Shown here: one piece after another, positions 26,985 through 46,659 of the stretch
Numbering within the stretch: position 1 is the stretch's first letter
Layout: each line of letters begins with the position of its first letter
NCBI RefSeq assembly: GCF_014898055.3
Contig: NW_023601754.1
Coordinates: forward strand, 49,531,013-49,595,012
From: Talpa occidentalis
Lineage: Eukaryota > Chordata > Mammalia > Eulipotyphla > Talpidae
Reading direction: 5' to 3'
Length of the DNA stretch: 64,000 nt
The notes under the pieces: model-generated
Seen by the model: only the letters and a program-made list of their open reading frames with translations
The model's database searches: none
What the model was told of the DNA's origin: nothing
Translations under genes and position numbers: made by a program

Positions 26985-28678
26985 TTGATGACATTCATAG
27001 GGAGCCACCAAAAACCCCAAATAGCCAAAGCCCTACTGGAAAAAAAGCAGGGAATGGAGGCACCACACCCCCAGATTTCAAACTATACTCCGAAGCCATA
27101 ATAATCAAAACTGCATGGTATTGGAACAAGAACAGACACACAGACCAATGGAACCAAATAGAAAATTCAGAAATAAACCCACAGATTTACGGTCAACTAA
27201 TCTTTGACAAAGGAGCAAAAAATATGCCATGGAGCAAAGCAAGTTTGTTTAATAAATGATGCTGGGAAAATGGGCCTCTACATGCAAAAGAATGAAGCTT
27301 GACTACTGCCTCACACCATGCACAAAAACCAACTCAACATGGATTAAAGAACTAGACATAAGACCTGAAACCATAAAATATATAGATGAAAATATAGGCG
27401 AAACACAACATGAAACATACCTCAAAAACATCTTTGCAGACACATCACCCAAAGCAGTGATAGTGAAGGCAAAGATAAACATCCACAGCAAAAGAGACAG
27501 TAACCAAAACAAAGAGAAACCGCACCGAATGGGAGAAAATTTTTGCACACAACACTAATGATAAAGGACTGATCACAAAAATCAACAAAGAGCTGATGAG
27601 ACTCAACAGAAACAAAGAAAATAATCTAGTCAAAAAATGGGCAGAAGAGCTAAAAAGAAACTTCTCCAAAGAGGAAATGCAAATGGCCAACAGGCATATG
27701 AAAAAAGGTTCAGCATCACTTGTAATCAGGGAAGTGAAAATCAAAACTACCATGAGATACCATCTGACACCAGTGAGAATGGCACATATTAAAAAAACCA
27801 GCTACAACAAATGTTGGCGAGGTTGTAGAGAAAAAGGAACTCTCCTGCACTGCTGGTGGGAGTGCAAACTGGTCCAACCACAGCAGAAAGCTGTGTGGAG
27901 ATTCCTCAACCTGCTAAAGATAGAGCTTCCATAGGATCCAGCAGTTCCACTCCTAGGTATTTACCCAAAGGACACAGAATCATTAATTCAAAAAGGTATC
28001 TGCACCCCTATATTTCTAGCAGCACTATTTACACTAGCTAAGCTATGGAAACAACCCAACTGCCCAAAAATAGATGACTGGATCAAGAAGATGTGGTGCA
28101 TATACACCATGGACTATTACTCAGCCATCAAAAAAGATAACCTCGGGCCTCCCTGGTGGCGCAGTGGTTGAGTGCTGGGGTGCGAAGCTGCCCACAGCCT
28201 CTGTAGCACCAGTTCGATCCATGGCCACCAGGCGAGGGTCCCACATGGAGGCGCAGACCTCTCCTGCTACCCGCTGCTCCCCTCAGCAATGTACTTCGGT
28301 CCTTCTGCCTGCTCTGCTCCCTGCTCTGCTCTGGTGAATTCTCTCACCCTCCCGCACTTCTGACTGTACCCAGGGCTTGTATAAATAAATAAATAAATCT
28401 ATAAAAAAAAAAAAGAAGGATAAACTCATGCCATTTGCGCTCCATGGATGGAGCTGGAAGGGATCATGCTCAGCGAAATAAGCCAGAAAGAAAAAGAAAA
28501 ATACCAGATGGTCTCACTCATAGCAGGAATTTGGAAGACTTAAATAAGGGACCAGGAAAAAGACTAACCATAATAAAGAAAAAATCAAAATCAACAGGCA
28601 ACTATAAACCAGAGACACACTATGGGGAAGGGGTCCAGGGAGAGGAAGGATTACGGTCACAGTAAGGGGGGGTGTAAA
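26985..28678 (+). mobile_element. 5'-truncated L1 (LINE-1), split by a SINE
   Basis: Contains the 3' part of the L1 reverse-transcriptase frame (segments such as 'actgcatggtattggaacaa' and 'caccatggactattactcag'), now broken by stops. It ends with an A-rich tail. The flanks carry a near-perfect target duplication, 'aaatatgttctgg' at about 26969 and 'aaatatgttttggg' at about 28679. It sits in the edge of the tandem array, since array-like sequence resumes at about 28740. A SINE interrupts it at 28144-28413. Confidence 0.92.
28144..28413 (+). mobile_element. tRNA-derived SINE nested in the L1
   Basis: Starts 'gggcctccctggtggcgcag' and ends in 'aaataaataaataaatc' plus poly(A). The L1 sequence resumes directly afterwards. 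The same nesting at 52602-52875 shows it was in place before the 24 kb duplication. Confidence 0.95.
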
Positions 28679-28689
28679 AAAAATATGTT

Positions 28690-30350
28690 TTGGGTGTTTT
28701 TTTCCTACAATAAAGTCACTTCAGTATAACATTTAGATAAATGTGTTTGGCTGACTTTTCCTGAAGAGAAACTTTCTGTTGTTGAAAATCTGAGGTAAAA
28801 TTTTTTTGATTTTTTTTTTTCATCAAGGCAGGTTTCTTTAGAGGGCTATCTTATTATAAATGTCCTTTGGAATTTTTTTTTTAAGATTCAATTGTTTTTC
28901 AATCATAATGAAGAGAAATGCTATTGCAAACAGATTTTGTTTGGAGAAAAAAATATAGGTGTATCACAATCAGTGTATATAAATATAAATATTTTGTATG
29001 CTCTGTAAGGAGATTGTGAAATGATAAATTTGTGGAGAACTGTATTTTGGGGACCATATGCTTTGATATCAAGGCAGGAAGCTTGTAAAAATAGATAGTT
29101 GAATTATATATTGGTGCAAAGTTTCTCCGGATAAGGGTCAGGTCCGAGATGAAAGTGAAGACAATTGTCTATTGGGTATTTTGTATGTGAATAGAGGGCT
29201 TGTCCCTGAGCAGGAATCATCTGAAATATCTGAAACAGTAGTCACAGGGCTGCTGCTATGTCACCCACAAGAGGCTTTAGGACCAATGGAGTGTGAAGTC
29301 TTTGGACCTCGTCCAGTTCCGGTAATGTGTACCTGAAGAGTGATGCCCTGCCCGGGGCTTCCCTGATGCCCATGGCTGCTGTGGTGCCTCCTCAGCAGCC
29401 CCTCGTGCTGCCATCTGAGTTGAATCTGATGCACTGCTACCAGCTTGCCACCACTGCAGGCCCTAGTGGGAGCAACAGTGATATTTTGAAGGAGCGGTCT
29501 TTGTTTGGGACTTCTGGACCTCGTGCACACTCTCAGGGGTGACGGCCGGCCATTTGTGGCCTGTTCCCAACCTTCCATTTGCTGATAAACCCCTTTGTTA
29601 GTGCACCCTGAATCTGAGCGGTGTCTTAGAATTTTGAGGGCATGAACGAGAACCCACACAGTGACCTGCCCCCAATCTTGGCACTTTTGAAGTTTATTCG
29701 GTTTCACATTGGTGACAGAGTGTCTGAGGGGGAGACAGGGCTACGATTGGAACAAATTGGACTCGAAATGTTTATCGGTGAGTGAGTGTTCCTCAGAGAA
29801 GATAGATTCTGAGGAGAAAAACTGAGGAGAAATGTTCATTGGGAAACAGCCAGTGTTTCAAATCCAGGTGGGAGTGACAAAATTACTGCAGATGAGAAGC
29901 TGCATTTGTTTGCTTTGCTCCTCTGACCATCAGATATTTAAATCCAAAATAATAATTAATACTGCCTATATTAATTTTTAGTTATATAAAATATGGTTTA
30001 TACATTGTATATCATTAAAATAGTATATTTAAACACATACATTTATGAATTGTATGTAATGTATAAGATATATTTGTGAGATTAAAATATTGTAAATATT
30101 ATTATATACACTCCCATAATCCTTTGTTTCTTCAACACTATCTGTTCCCTGGTCAGATGACTCAAAGCCAGTATTTCCAACCTAAACTCACTACTGCTCC
30201 TGCAAACTGCAAGTCATTTGAACTATGAACTGCTTTTTAGAATATGTCCTCTTCAATAAAACCCATAAAAAAGGATAGAAACTCAAAACAGGTATCTTAA
30301 TATTTGGTGTGTTGAAATGTATGTGTGACGACATAATTAAAGAGCAATTT
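28690..30350. other. Array remnants, LTR-like segment and AT-rich DNA
   Basis: Degenerate array units appear at about 28740-28800 and 29795-29850 ('gattctgaggagaaaaact'). Between them, about 29230-29740 looks like an old LTR-type element, with a minus-strand frame of 148 codons and no recognised protein; this is a weak call. An AT-rich stretch lies at about 29935-30110. No gene is seen. Confidence 0.45.
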
Positions 30351-30353
30351 TGG

Positions 30354-30622
30354 GGCCTCCCTGGGGGTTCAAGAGGTTAAGCACCACACTATGAAGCAAT
30401 TGCAGCCTCTTTAGCATTAGTTTGATCCCCAGCTAGCCAGGGAGCTGCCCACATGGCGCGGCAGACTCTCCCGTCTTGCCCGCTGCTCCCCTCAGCAGTG
30501 TGTTTTAGTCAGTCTGCCTGTTCTGTTCCCCGCTCTGCCTCTGGTGAATCCTCTCACCCCAACGCATCTCTGGCCTGTCCCCCAGGTCTTGTATGCATAA
30601 ATAAATAAATCTTAAAGGAAAA
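30354..30622 (+). mobile_element. tRNA-derived SINE (diverged copy)
   Basis: Begins 'ggcctccctgggggttcaag' and ends 'aaataaataaatctt'. Flanking duplications 'aaagagcaattttgg' and 'aaaaagcaactttgg' are visible. Its head differs from other copies ('gttaagcaccacac'), suggesting an older subfamily. It is shared with 54838-55110. Confidence 0.85.
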
Positions 30623-30639
30623 ATAAAAAGCAACTTTGG

Positions 30640-31725
30640 TTTGGTTCCTCATCAAAATGAGGATCTCGGAAACCACAGCATTTCAGGCTTCTGTGTACAC
30701 TCTCCGCTAACAGCGCCAGGGAATTTAAGTCACGAAGCGTTTCAATTTAAGTGCCAAGTGTGCAGCCTCACATAATCATTACAGCGCCAGGTGGGCCTTC
30801 TGCTCACCCTTCCCACCTCACGCTGCGCTAGGCTGGGGTCCCGCGGAGGGAGGCTGGCTCCTGTCCTTGGCCTTGCAGCATCCCTGCGCAGGCTTGCGGG
30901 GGCTCTGGTCCCTGCACCTCAGAGAAGGGAGGGAGCTGGTCCCCCACTCCAGCCTGCAGGGGATTGTGTGGCCTTCCTGACAGCTCTGGCCAAGCAGGCA
31001 GACAGCTCCCACCCTGCTCCACAGCCCCCACACATCCCTCCCCTTCTCCCGACAGGCGCCCTGCCAGTCCCAGGCGTCCGGTTGTGGGGAACATGGGAAG
31101 TGGACCCCACATCTGGAACAGGCACGCCTGCACCTGCGCTTGGGTCAGAACAACAGGCAAAGGGCAGGCGAGTAACCATTTGAATATTCCACCCGTCAGA
31201 GAGCAGACAACAAATGCGCACGGGAGTAAAGTCTGATCCATTTCTTTCTCTTGACATTTTCATCAGGCCTTGTCTCGGGAAGACCCTGTCCGCGGAGCTG
31301 AGAGGACGTTCCGTGTGGAATCTCTCCCATCCGTGCATCCAAGTCACTGCGGCCACGGACAGGCGACTTCAGGCTCAGCGCGCCCCCGTGAGGCTCTGCG
31401 GTGGCTGCTGCCCCTGCGAGGCCGCGAGGACTGCGCCCAGCCCCAGGAAGTCATGGTGAGGCGAGTGCAAGAATCAGCCCTGGCAGCTGCAGGTCCCGCA
31501 GAGGCAAAACGCTCAGACGACGGGCAGCCTTTCTTCCCTCCCCGAGGGGCTCGCCCGCGCCCAGTGCCCACCGCCCGCCCCGAGACAGGGAGCCCTTCGC
31601 CCCGAGGCTTGGGGCTTAATCTGCAGAATGAACCGGCGCCCTCCGCCCCAGCACTGTGAGTTATGGGTGATCCGTGGACACGGCGTCGTGGAGCTGATGG
31701 GTGTGGTGGGGAGGGGAGCCCCGTG
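30640..31725. other. GC-rich duplicated DNA downstream of the LILRA-like gene
   Basis: Long frames on both strands are explained by GC richness: none has a domain, and frame lengths change between the two units. The first unit keeps about 170 bases (31566-31738) that are absent from the second unit (junction near 56055). Confidence 0.45.
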
Positions 31726-31731
31726 TTTAAT
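31726..31731 (-). terminator. Probable polyadenylation signal of the LILRA-like gene
   Basis: The plus strand reads tttaat, giving ATTAAA on the minus strand about 122 bases past the stop. The same hexamer at the same distance follows the gene at 60087-62635, which supports the call. Confidence 0.6.
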
Positions 31732-31852
31732 GACAGGAGGGTCCAGACCTTCACCTGCTCACAGCAAGGACCCTCCACCTCCCAGGGACCCGCAGACAGT
31801 CCCCGCGCTGCCCAGACCAGCTTCTGGCCTCCGGGCACAGTCACCTCCAGGC

Positions 31853-34849
<2,997 letters not shown>

Positions 34850-35460
34850 GGCGTCCTCTCCGTGACCTGGCTGTGGGGATGGAGGGCCCAGGGTGCTGGC
34901 AGGATGGACAGACACACGGGTGGGGACACTGGGGGTTGGTCCTTCCTGTCATGGGGTTGTCAAGTCATCTCCCACAGGAAGGGGAACTGTCCTTCCGCTC
35001 TGCTCTGGTTTTATCACAGTGCTCTCCTGAGGTGCTCCATGCAGGGGAGGGAAACCCAGGGCATGTCCTCCCTCAGAGCCTCCCCCTGGGTCTCCTCACC
35101 CTCCGCCCGTCCATCAGCACATCCTGTGGTCTCAGTCTGGACAGGGTCCCCAGGCCCTGGAGTTGCTCAGGGAGGGTTGTTACCACCTGTAGAGCTGAGG
35201 TTACCGTCCACCTGAGAGTCAGGCCAGGCCACAGAACGACCAGCCCAGGGGGACCCTCAGGGAAGGGCTGGGCCTTTCCTGCCTCTGTGGCTTCTCCACA
35301 GCTCCTTCCCTTCTCTTTTTTCTTGCAGCAGTCTCCACCCCCACCACCCTGGGAACACGCCTGAGAGTTACTCCTACCACCTGGGTATCCCTATCCTGGA
35401 CAGACTCCCCTCCCTTCCTGCGTCTTGTCTTCAGTTTTAGGGGACAGGATTTTGTGAGAA
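34850..35460 (-). promoter_or_regulatory. Conserved 5' flank of the LILRA-like gene
   Basis: Aligns along its length with 10257-10860, with a few short deletions. It probably includes the promoter. That inhibitory and activating genes share it suggests similar expression control, which is an inference. Confidence 0.45.
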
Positions 35461-37660
35461 CCCTGAATTTGATGGAAAACTGCTCTGTTTAAAATGAAAC
35501 TCAGTCTAAATTCAAGTACAAATTTGGTAGCCTGTCATTTGGTTGATAGAAGGAAATTTTGTGGAACCTCAGTAGAGCTCCTGGGACACTCCACAAAATT
35601 TCTCCCTTTCCTCCTGGGAAAGGCGTTAGATGAATTTGTCCTGTTTGGCTTCCCTAGTAAAGTAAAACTAGAAGGGAAGCATCGTCACTGGGGAAAACGG
35701 GTAACACTTTCAGATGTACAGAAATGTTCACATTGGTTTTCTAAAACGTGTCTACAGCCTCTCAGTACCTGATATGTATGTGCATTGCCAATGGTGATTG
35801 TTGCCTTGCAGTAGTGTGTAGTACACAAACTGTTTCTGGAGAAAATAGGGAGAAAAGCCCTCAACAGATTCCTACTGATGGAACTGTTGAGAGTAGAAAT
35901 TTCCTACAAAGAACTGAATAGACCTGGAAATACACCTGATTTTTACTACGTTTTCTTTGACATAATACTTGTAATTTTTTTTATTTTTATTTTATTTTTA
36001 TTTTTTAATTTTTTTTAATAGATGCATGTTTTATTTAATTATTTATTTGGTTTTTTTTTTTTTGTTTTGTTTTGTTTTGTTTATACAAGCACTGGGTACA
36101 GTCAGAAGCATGGGAGGGTGAGAGAATTCACCAGAGCCAGAGCGGGGAGCAGAGCAGGCAGAAGGACCGAAGTACACTGCTGAGGGGAGCAGCGGGCGGC
36201 AGGAGAGGTCTGCGCGCCTTGTGGGACCCTCCTCTGGTGGCCGGGGAGCAGCCGGGGATCGAATCGGCGCTGCAGAGGCTGCGGGCAGCTTCGCAACCCA
36301 GCGCTCAACCGCTGCGCCACCAGGGAGGCCCATAATACTGGTAATTTCATTTTTTTTTTTTTTTGCATTTGTTCTGAATCCACAAAGTTTTCTTGTTTTG
36401 AGTGACCAGGATCTGCAGCAATGTTGGTTTTTTTTTCCAGCAAAGTGAACTTGTTCACATTTTCTCTCCCCTTGATACCAACACGCATGAAAATAGTGGT
36501 AGTAATTTTTTTACTACTTATCTCAGAGTCTGTTTTTGCATAGGTTCCATAGGGATTTGTCTGCTAAAACCAAAACAACTGGGCATGAATTTCATTGTGT
36601 GGCTTTGAGTGGAATCTTGCAGGAAGTTGAAACGGAGCTGAACCAAGAAGAGGAGAACCTGTTGCTTTGTTCGCAGACTCCAGAGACCTCCAAGGGAGGT
36701 GGGGAAGCTGCCTCCATGGTCAGGACTGGACAACCCGGAAAAAGAAAAAGCCTTGGTACCCTGGAGAAGAGGAAGCCCAGGGGGCGTCTGATGAGACCAG
36801 CTTTGTTCTTGAAGACTACGGGGACCGGATGTCAAGAGTTCGCTCTGCTCCTTTATGGAGTATTCCAGCAAAGCAGCTAAAATTGCTGTTTAGTTATACT
36901 GCCCTGTGATTTTATGCAAAAATAGGTGATATGGTTTAAAAGTAGATTTGGTTTGCAATCTTTTGCTGCACTTTTGAAGCAATTTGGGATTGAGGTTGAG
37001 AGAACCTGTTTTTGCACAAGTTGAATCAATTTTAATATTTTTCCTGTATTTGATATCTTTGCTGTTTTGTTTTGGCTAATGCCTCCAGATTTTTTTTTTT
37101 TTTTTTTTTGGCTTGGACTGATAAACTATTTCCCAGGAATGGAGGACTTTTGCTTTCCACAAAGGACAAGACCTGGAGAGACTGGTTTGCTTTCCAATGC
37201 GAACCCTGAGAAAAATTTTCATGTAAGACTGTACCCCAGCATCCATACATTTGATCGTCAACACCATGGAAAGGGTGGCAAAAAGTGAAGCTAATTCCAT
37301 ACAGGCTTTGCAGATGCCACCCCCACTCCATCAAGACACCAGGAACGACAATCCCAGGATCCCTAAAGGGAAGTGGCGAGGACCTAAGGGACCGAAGGGT
37401 GGAGTTAAGCAGCCATTTTCTCTGTTTGTAAATAAAACCCAGCCATGTTAGTGGGGTCGGGCACACTTGGCTCGTGCTCTTGGCCGGGCAGGTTTGGTCT
37501 CTGCGGGTCATGGGGGATTCCAGGTCAGCGGAACACATTTAAGAATTTATCTCCCTCTTTTCTCCCTGAGTTGTACATTTCCTCATCCCCCTTCCCTTGT
37601 AAAGAAACCTTTTGTTAACCTTTAAAAAATTAAAAAATAACAATAAAATTAAACTCAGTG
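35461..37660. other. Unclassified duplicated block, second copy
   Basis: Copy of 10861-12690. It keeps the frame at 35494-35772, extended by sequence (about 35723-35775) that the first copy lacks, and the frame at 36536-36880. It also carries a SINE insertion absent from the first copy. No protein family is recognised. Confidence 0.4.
35978..36330 (-). mobile_element. SINE insertion specific to unit 2
   Basis: A minus-strand Vic-1-like SINE with a long T-rich end (35978-36080). It is flanked by 'cataatacttgtaat' and 'cataatactggtaat', of which the first unit has a single copy at about 11348-11362. It therefore inserted after the 24 kb duplication. Confidence 0.93.
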
Positions 37661-39340
37661 GTGACATTATTCCTGCTCTGTGACCTGAGGGGTCATGTTC
37701 TTTCTCTGACTTCCGGGTCCCTGGCAGGTCATGTTATAAGGAATCCCCGCCCCCACCACCCGCCCGCCCAGTGCAGCGTGGGGTCTCTCACTGTCCACCC
37801 ATTTCCAGGCTGGGCTGGACCCGAGTGAGCAGGCCCGGGAGGTTCGGGTCAACTCCACAGTCAGGCAGAGGGTGGATCCGCCCACTCAGGACCCGCCTCT
37901 TCCCGTCATCATCGATCTGAACTGGGTCATTTTGCTGGTTGCTTAGAAGGCCCAGGCTGAATCTTGGGTATTCCCTAGACCAGGTTTTACCCCAGATGGT
38001 GCCACCAAGGGCAGGGGGGCAGCAACTGCCTTCCAAGGAGCAGGCAGGAGTATGTGGGTGAGGGTTCTCTGCAGCCTCGGGGCACCAGCCGGGCCAGCCA
38101 ACTCCCAGCGTCCCTGCTGCAAGTGGCCCAAGGGCACCCAGGCGAGTGTCTGAGGCACAGGTGTTGCCAGTTACCCTGGGAAAGAGGAACATTCCCGAAT
38201 TATTAGCTTAGCTGTCCCCTCCCACCTAAATCAATGGTGCCTTTGTGCAGCCAAGAGCCCCTTCCTCTAAACTGCAACGCGCCAGTTCTAAGTGACTTTC
38301 AGGAGCGGACAGTGACTGCAGGGTATGGGAGTGGGGATCTGGGGGTGAGTCACCCTGCCTGGACGGTTACGCCAACAAGGAGAACAGCTGCTTATGATGT
38401 TTCTGAAATGTGGAGCCACAGACAATGCAGAAATGGGGAAATGAAGTTCCCCCAGTTGGGGGGCTAGGAGGGGAGGGGGACAAAGCTGGGGACCCTGGTG
38501 TCTGGGACCACCTAGGGTGACGGGGAGGAGACTCCCCTGTGTGAACCCAGGGGCCTTGTAGATGGGGAGGGGACAGGGTGGGGTGGCCAAGGGCTCTGAC
38601 CCTCCTGTGTTTCTGGGATATCTGCCCTGACTGGCCACGCCCCGGTGTGCTGAGACAATGGCTCAGGTGTGGTCACCAATGGTGTTACCCCTGTGTCAGA
38701 GTGGGGCTGCCCTGCACTATCCCCTGGACCCAGGGCGAGCAGCTGCAACTACTCCTCGTCAGCCCCACCCGCAAGACAGCCCTGAAGGTCCCTCTATGTA
38801 TAACCCCATGTACAGAGGACTCCAGTAGGACGGTGTTGGGGATCCTGACGGTGACAGAGCACTGAGGGCCACCTCCTGCAGGTGGCCAGCCCCACAGGGA
38901 GTGACCAGACATGGATGATCTGGTGCCCTCTGATGGCCACAGGCGGCTCTGGCTAGGAGGAGTGCCCCCAAGGTCCAGGCTCCCGATGAGCCCCAGGGGC
39001 TTGTGTCCATCTCTGTCTGAGTCCTCCGCCCCACTGGCTGTTACCCCCTAGTGAGAGTCGCTGCAGGCTCCTGCAGATGTCCTCTAACAGGCTGAGGAAC
39101 GGCCCTTCAGCTTCTGCTGTGCCAGAGTTTGTTTTTTTTAAAAAACCTATGTCACGGTTTATGGCATTGTGTAGGTGTTAGACGAACACACGTATGTGTC
39201 AGCATCTGTTTACACAGCGCCATGCTCTTCCCCCAAGTCTAGTGTCCAGGCATCTACAAGCTGCCACCTTCACCCAGCGTGCCCTGTTCCCTTCCTATTC
39301 CCTTCAACACTGATATAAAATTTTCAACTTATTTTCTTTC
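37661..39340. other. Duplicated intergenic DNA with no gene seen
   Basis: Copy of 12691-14361. Frames differ in length between the copies, for example the minus-strand frame at 38288-38638, which argues against coding function. Confidence 0.45.
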
Positions 39341-39349
39341 TTTCTTTTT

Positions 39350-39614
39350 TTTAAAGATTTATTTTAGTTATACAAGAGCCGGGGTACAGTCCAGATGCGC
39401 GGGAAGGTGAGAGGATTCCCCAGAGACAGCGTGGGGAACAGAACAGGCAGACTGATGAAACACACTGCTGCGGGGAGCAGCGGGGAGACAGGAGAGGTCT
39501 GCTTGGCCATGTGGGTTGCTCCGAGGCCAGCTGGGGTCAAACCGGCGCTGCAGAGACTGCGGACAGCTTCACAGCACTGCGCTAAACCAACCGCCTGTGC
39601 CACAAGGGAGGCCC
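39350..39614 (-). mobile_element. tRNA-derived SINE, first of the pair in unit 2
   Basis: The counterpart of 14362-14639, with the same orientation and the same neighbouring SINE. Confidence 0.88.
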
Positions 39615-39621
39615 TATTTTC

Positions 39622-39883
39622 TTTTTTTTAAAGATTTTTTTATTTATGCACATAAGATCTGGGGCGTAGGCCAAAGATGTGGGGGGTGAGAGGATCCACC
39701 AGAGAGAGTGGGGAGCAGAACAGGTAGATCTACTGAAATCCACTGCTGAGGGGAGCAGCAGGGAGACAGGAGAGGTCTGCTGTGCCCTGTGGGTCAGCTC
39801 CCTGGCCCGGGATCAAACCTGTGCTGCAGTGGCTGGCGATTGCTTGACAGCGCTGTCTTTCACTCCTGCGCCACCAGAGGCCC
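39622..39883 (-). mobile_element. tRNA-derived SINE, second of the pair in unit 2
   Basis: The counterpart of 14648-14907, ending 'accagaggccctc'. Confidence 0.85.
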
Positions 39884-40472
39884 TCAGTTTATTTTCTGAA
39901 GTACCATTGGTGTACGAGGTGATGTAGGTTTCAGGGACACATGCCTATAAATCACTTCTGGATGTGATCTGTTATCTTGTTTTCCATCAACATCTAATTC
40001 CGTTCATCACCAGACAGTTGAGGCCTTTCACCTGGTTTACCCGACCTGCCTCCCACTTCCTTCCCAGTAACCACTGATCTGGCCATAGAGTCTAAAAGTG
40101 TATTCTGTTTAACTTGGTTTGTGCTTCTGTTTCCTTGCGCACCACCCACGAGGGACTCGTGCGGTGTTCTCCCTTCTCTGAGTGACTGATGGCCGGGGAG
40201 ACACCACAGAACTGGGATAACCCCACTGCAGGATAAATGAAAAAGTGTCAGGTTTTTCTGCCCTCCCGCCCTCAGGAAGGATGATGGATCCCTGTGGCCC
40301 CTGGGCATGCCTGACGGCGGCACCTGGGGGGGGGTGTGGGCCTCTGGAGATGGGATTCACCTGGGCTGACTGGGTTTACAAGGGCAGCGTCACCAGACGC
40401 CAGAAGAGCGAGAGAGCGGCATGAAGGAGAACCAACAGAGAAGTACAGGCCGTGAGAGAAGGCCGGAGAGCC

Positions 40473-40473
<1 letters not shown>
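39884..40473. other. 3' flank of the second KIR-like gene with no gene seen
   Basis: Copy of 14908-15497 with scattered substitutions and no exon-like structure. Confidence 0.45.

Positions 40474-40501
<28 letters not shown>
40474..40501. repeat. (GA)n microsatellite
   Basis: A GA run of about 28 bases, about 12 shorter than its partner at 15498-15538. Confidence 0.95.
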
Positions 40502-40505
<4 letters not shown>

Positions 40506-40740
40506 TCCCCGGGGGCTGGGAGGCCTGCCAGCAAGTCTTCTCTCTCTCTGGGCTCTCCGGCCTTCTGGGCTCTCCTGCCAGCCTCCCGGGCCCCGGCCTC
40601 CCTGCCGCCGAGTACCAGGGAAATCTCGATAAAAGCCTGAAAAGCCACCGAGGGCTCCAGGACTCGCCCTTCACCCGGCTGCTCGGTCACAGAGATCCTG
40701 CCCTGTGCCTTCCTGCCCTCCAGCCCTCCGGGACGTCGGC

Positions 40741-45516
<4,776 letters not shown>

Positions 45517-46440
45517 GTGAGCCGGGATGCCGTGGCGCGCCTCTGCTGAGGAGGCAGTGCCCAGCGGGACGGTGCACAGGACGTGACAGGAGGACAATGC
45601 CTGTGTGAAGGATTGTACAGCTTGTGTAAGTTTCCAGCCTTGACCACAAGACGGAAGGTGACTCACGTGGGGTCTTCTTACCCTGAGTAAGTGTGAGTTT
45701 GAGGGGCGACTTCCTGGAAACTGTTCAAAGAGTTGTGGTTGCAGATGATCTGCTGGGACCAGGCCTGAGACACATCCCAGACCTGAAGGATCAAATCTTC
45801 ACTTTAAAGGCCTTGGATCCTGGGCCTTTTAGTGGTGCTTGCAGCGTATCGTCAAGGTCAGTTTGCGAAGATTTTGTTGCGGATTTTGCATCAGTGCATG
45901 ATGGTTTACTGTCTTTCTTCTGTGCGCACGATTGAGCCATTGGAGGATGAGGACTGCGGTAAAACATTCTTCCCGATGCTGATGTCTTTTATGATTATGG
46001 TTGTCACCAGCAGCGGCAGCCACAGCCTACTGGCCCCACTGCACTGGTTAGGTCCCCAGCACAATGGCGGGTAGAAGTGGCAATGGGTGATGTCTCGAGC
46101 TCCTTCCTGACTTCAGTGACAAGTGCGTCGATTGTTCTGTTGCAAGTATCATGTGCCTTTTCATGTCAGTATTCAAATAATAGTAGCGTAAAAATTGTGA
46201 ACTCCACACACTTTTATCCTATTTTTCTCCTGTGGGTGTCCATCTCTGTTCAACATAGGTTCAAAATATGTTCAACGTATTTTCTCCTTTGCTCTGTTGT
46301 ATGCACTGATTCATTGAAAATACATTTTAACGAATCTTTCCTTTCTGAAATAAATGCCTCTAAAATATGCTGCGGCACAACTTGCCAGCTCCACAGCAGT
46401 AACACCGCCCCATCGTCCTGTCCACACTGACCTGACTTAC
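45517..46440. other. Duplicated DNA upstream of the second KIR-like gene
   Basis: Copy of 20548-21472. The 80-codon plus-strand frame is kept at 45693-45935 with few changes. It is not recognised as a known protein. Confidence 0.4.
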
Positions 46441-46535
46441 ATGCTTGCTCTGGAGGGTGTTGGGGGAGGATGGCCAGGAGGAGGGAAAGCAGCAGGACAC
46501 ATGCCAAAGAGACGCTGATCACAGTGTGCAGTGAG
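46441..46535 (-). pseudogene. Fossil LILRB-type transmembrane exon, second copy
   Basis: Same remnant as 21473-21567 (reads LHTVISVSLACVLLLSLLLA). It lies at the same distance from the array, so its isolation predates the 24 kb duplication. Confidence 0.63.
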
Positions 46536-46659
46536 CTCAAGAAAAAGGAAAGATGGCCAAAAATTGAACTGAAGGGACAGGACCGAACACCTGTGCTACT
46601 TACTCAATTAAGCAATCAAATCTCACATGGAGATAAAAAACAATGGGGCAAACTCTGAC

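Noticed and set aside
28144..28413. tRNA gene
   Set aside because: The tRNA-like head belongs to a SINE with an A-rich tail, repeated about twelve times in the window.
29230..29740. Endogenous retrovirus with coding capacity
   Set aside because: Only a weak LTR-like resemblance is visible. No retroviral gene, primer site or paired LTR was identified.
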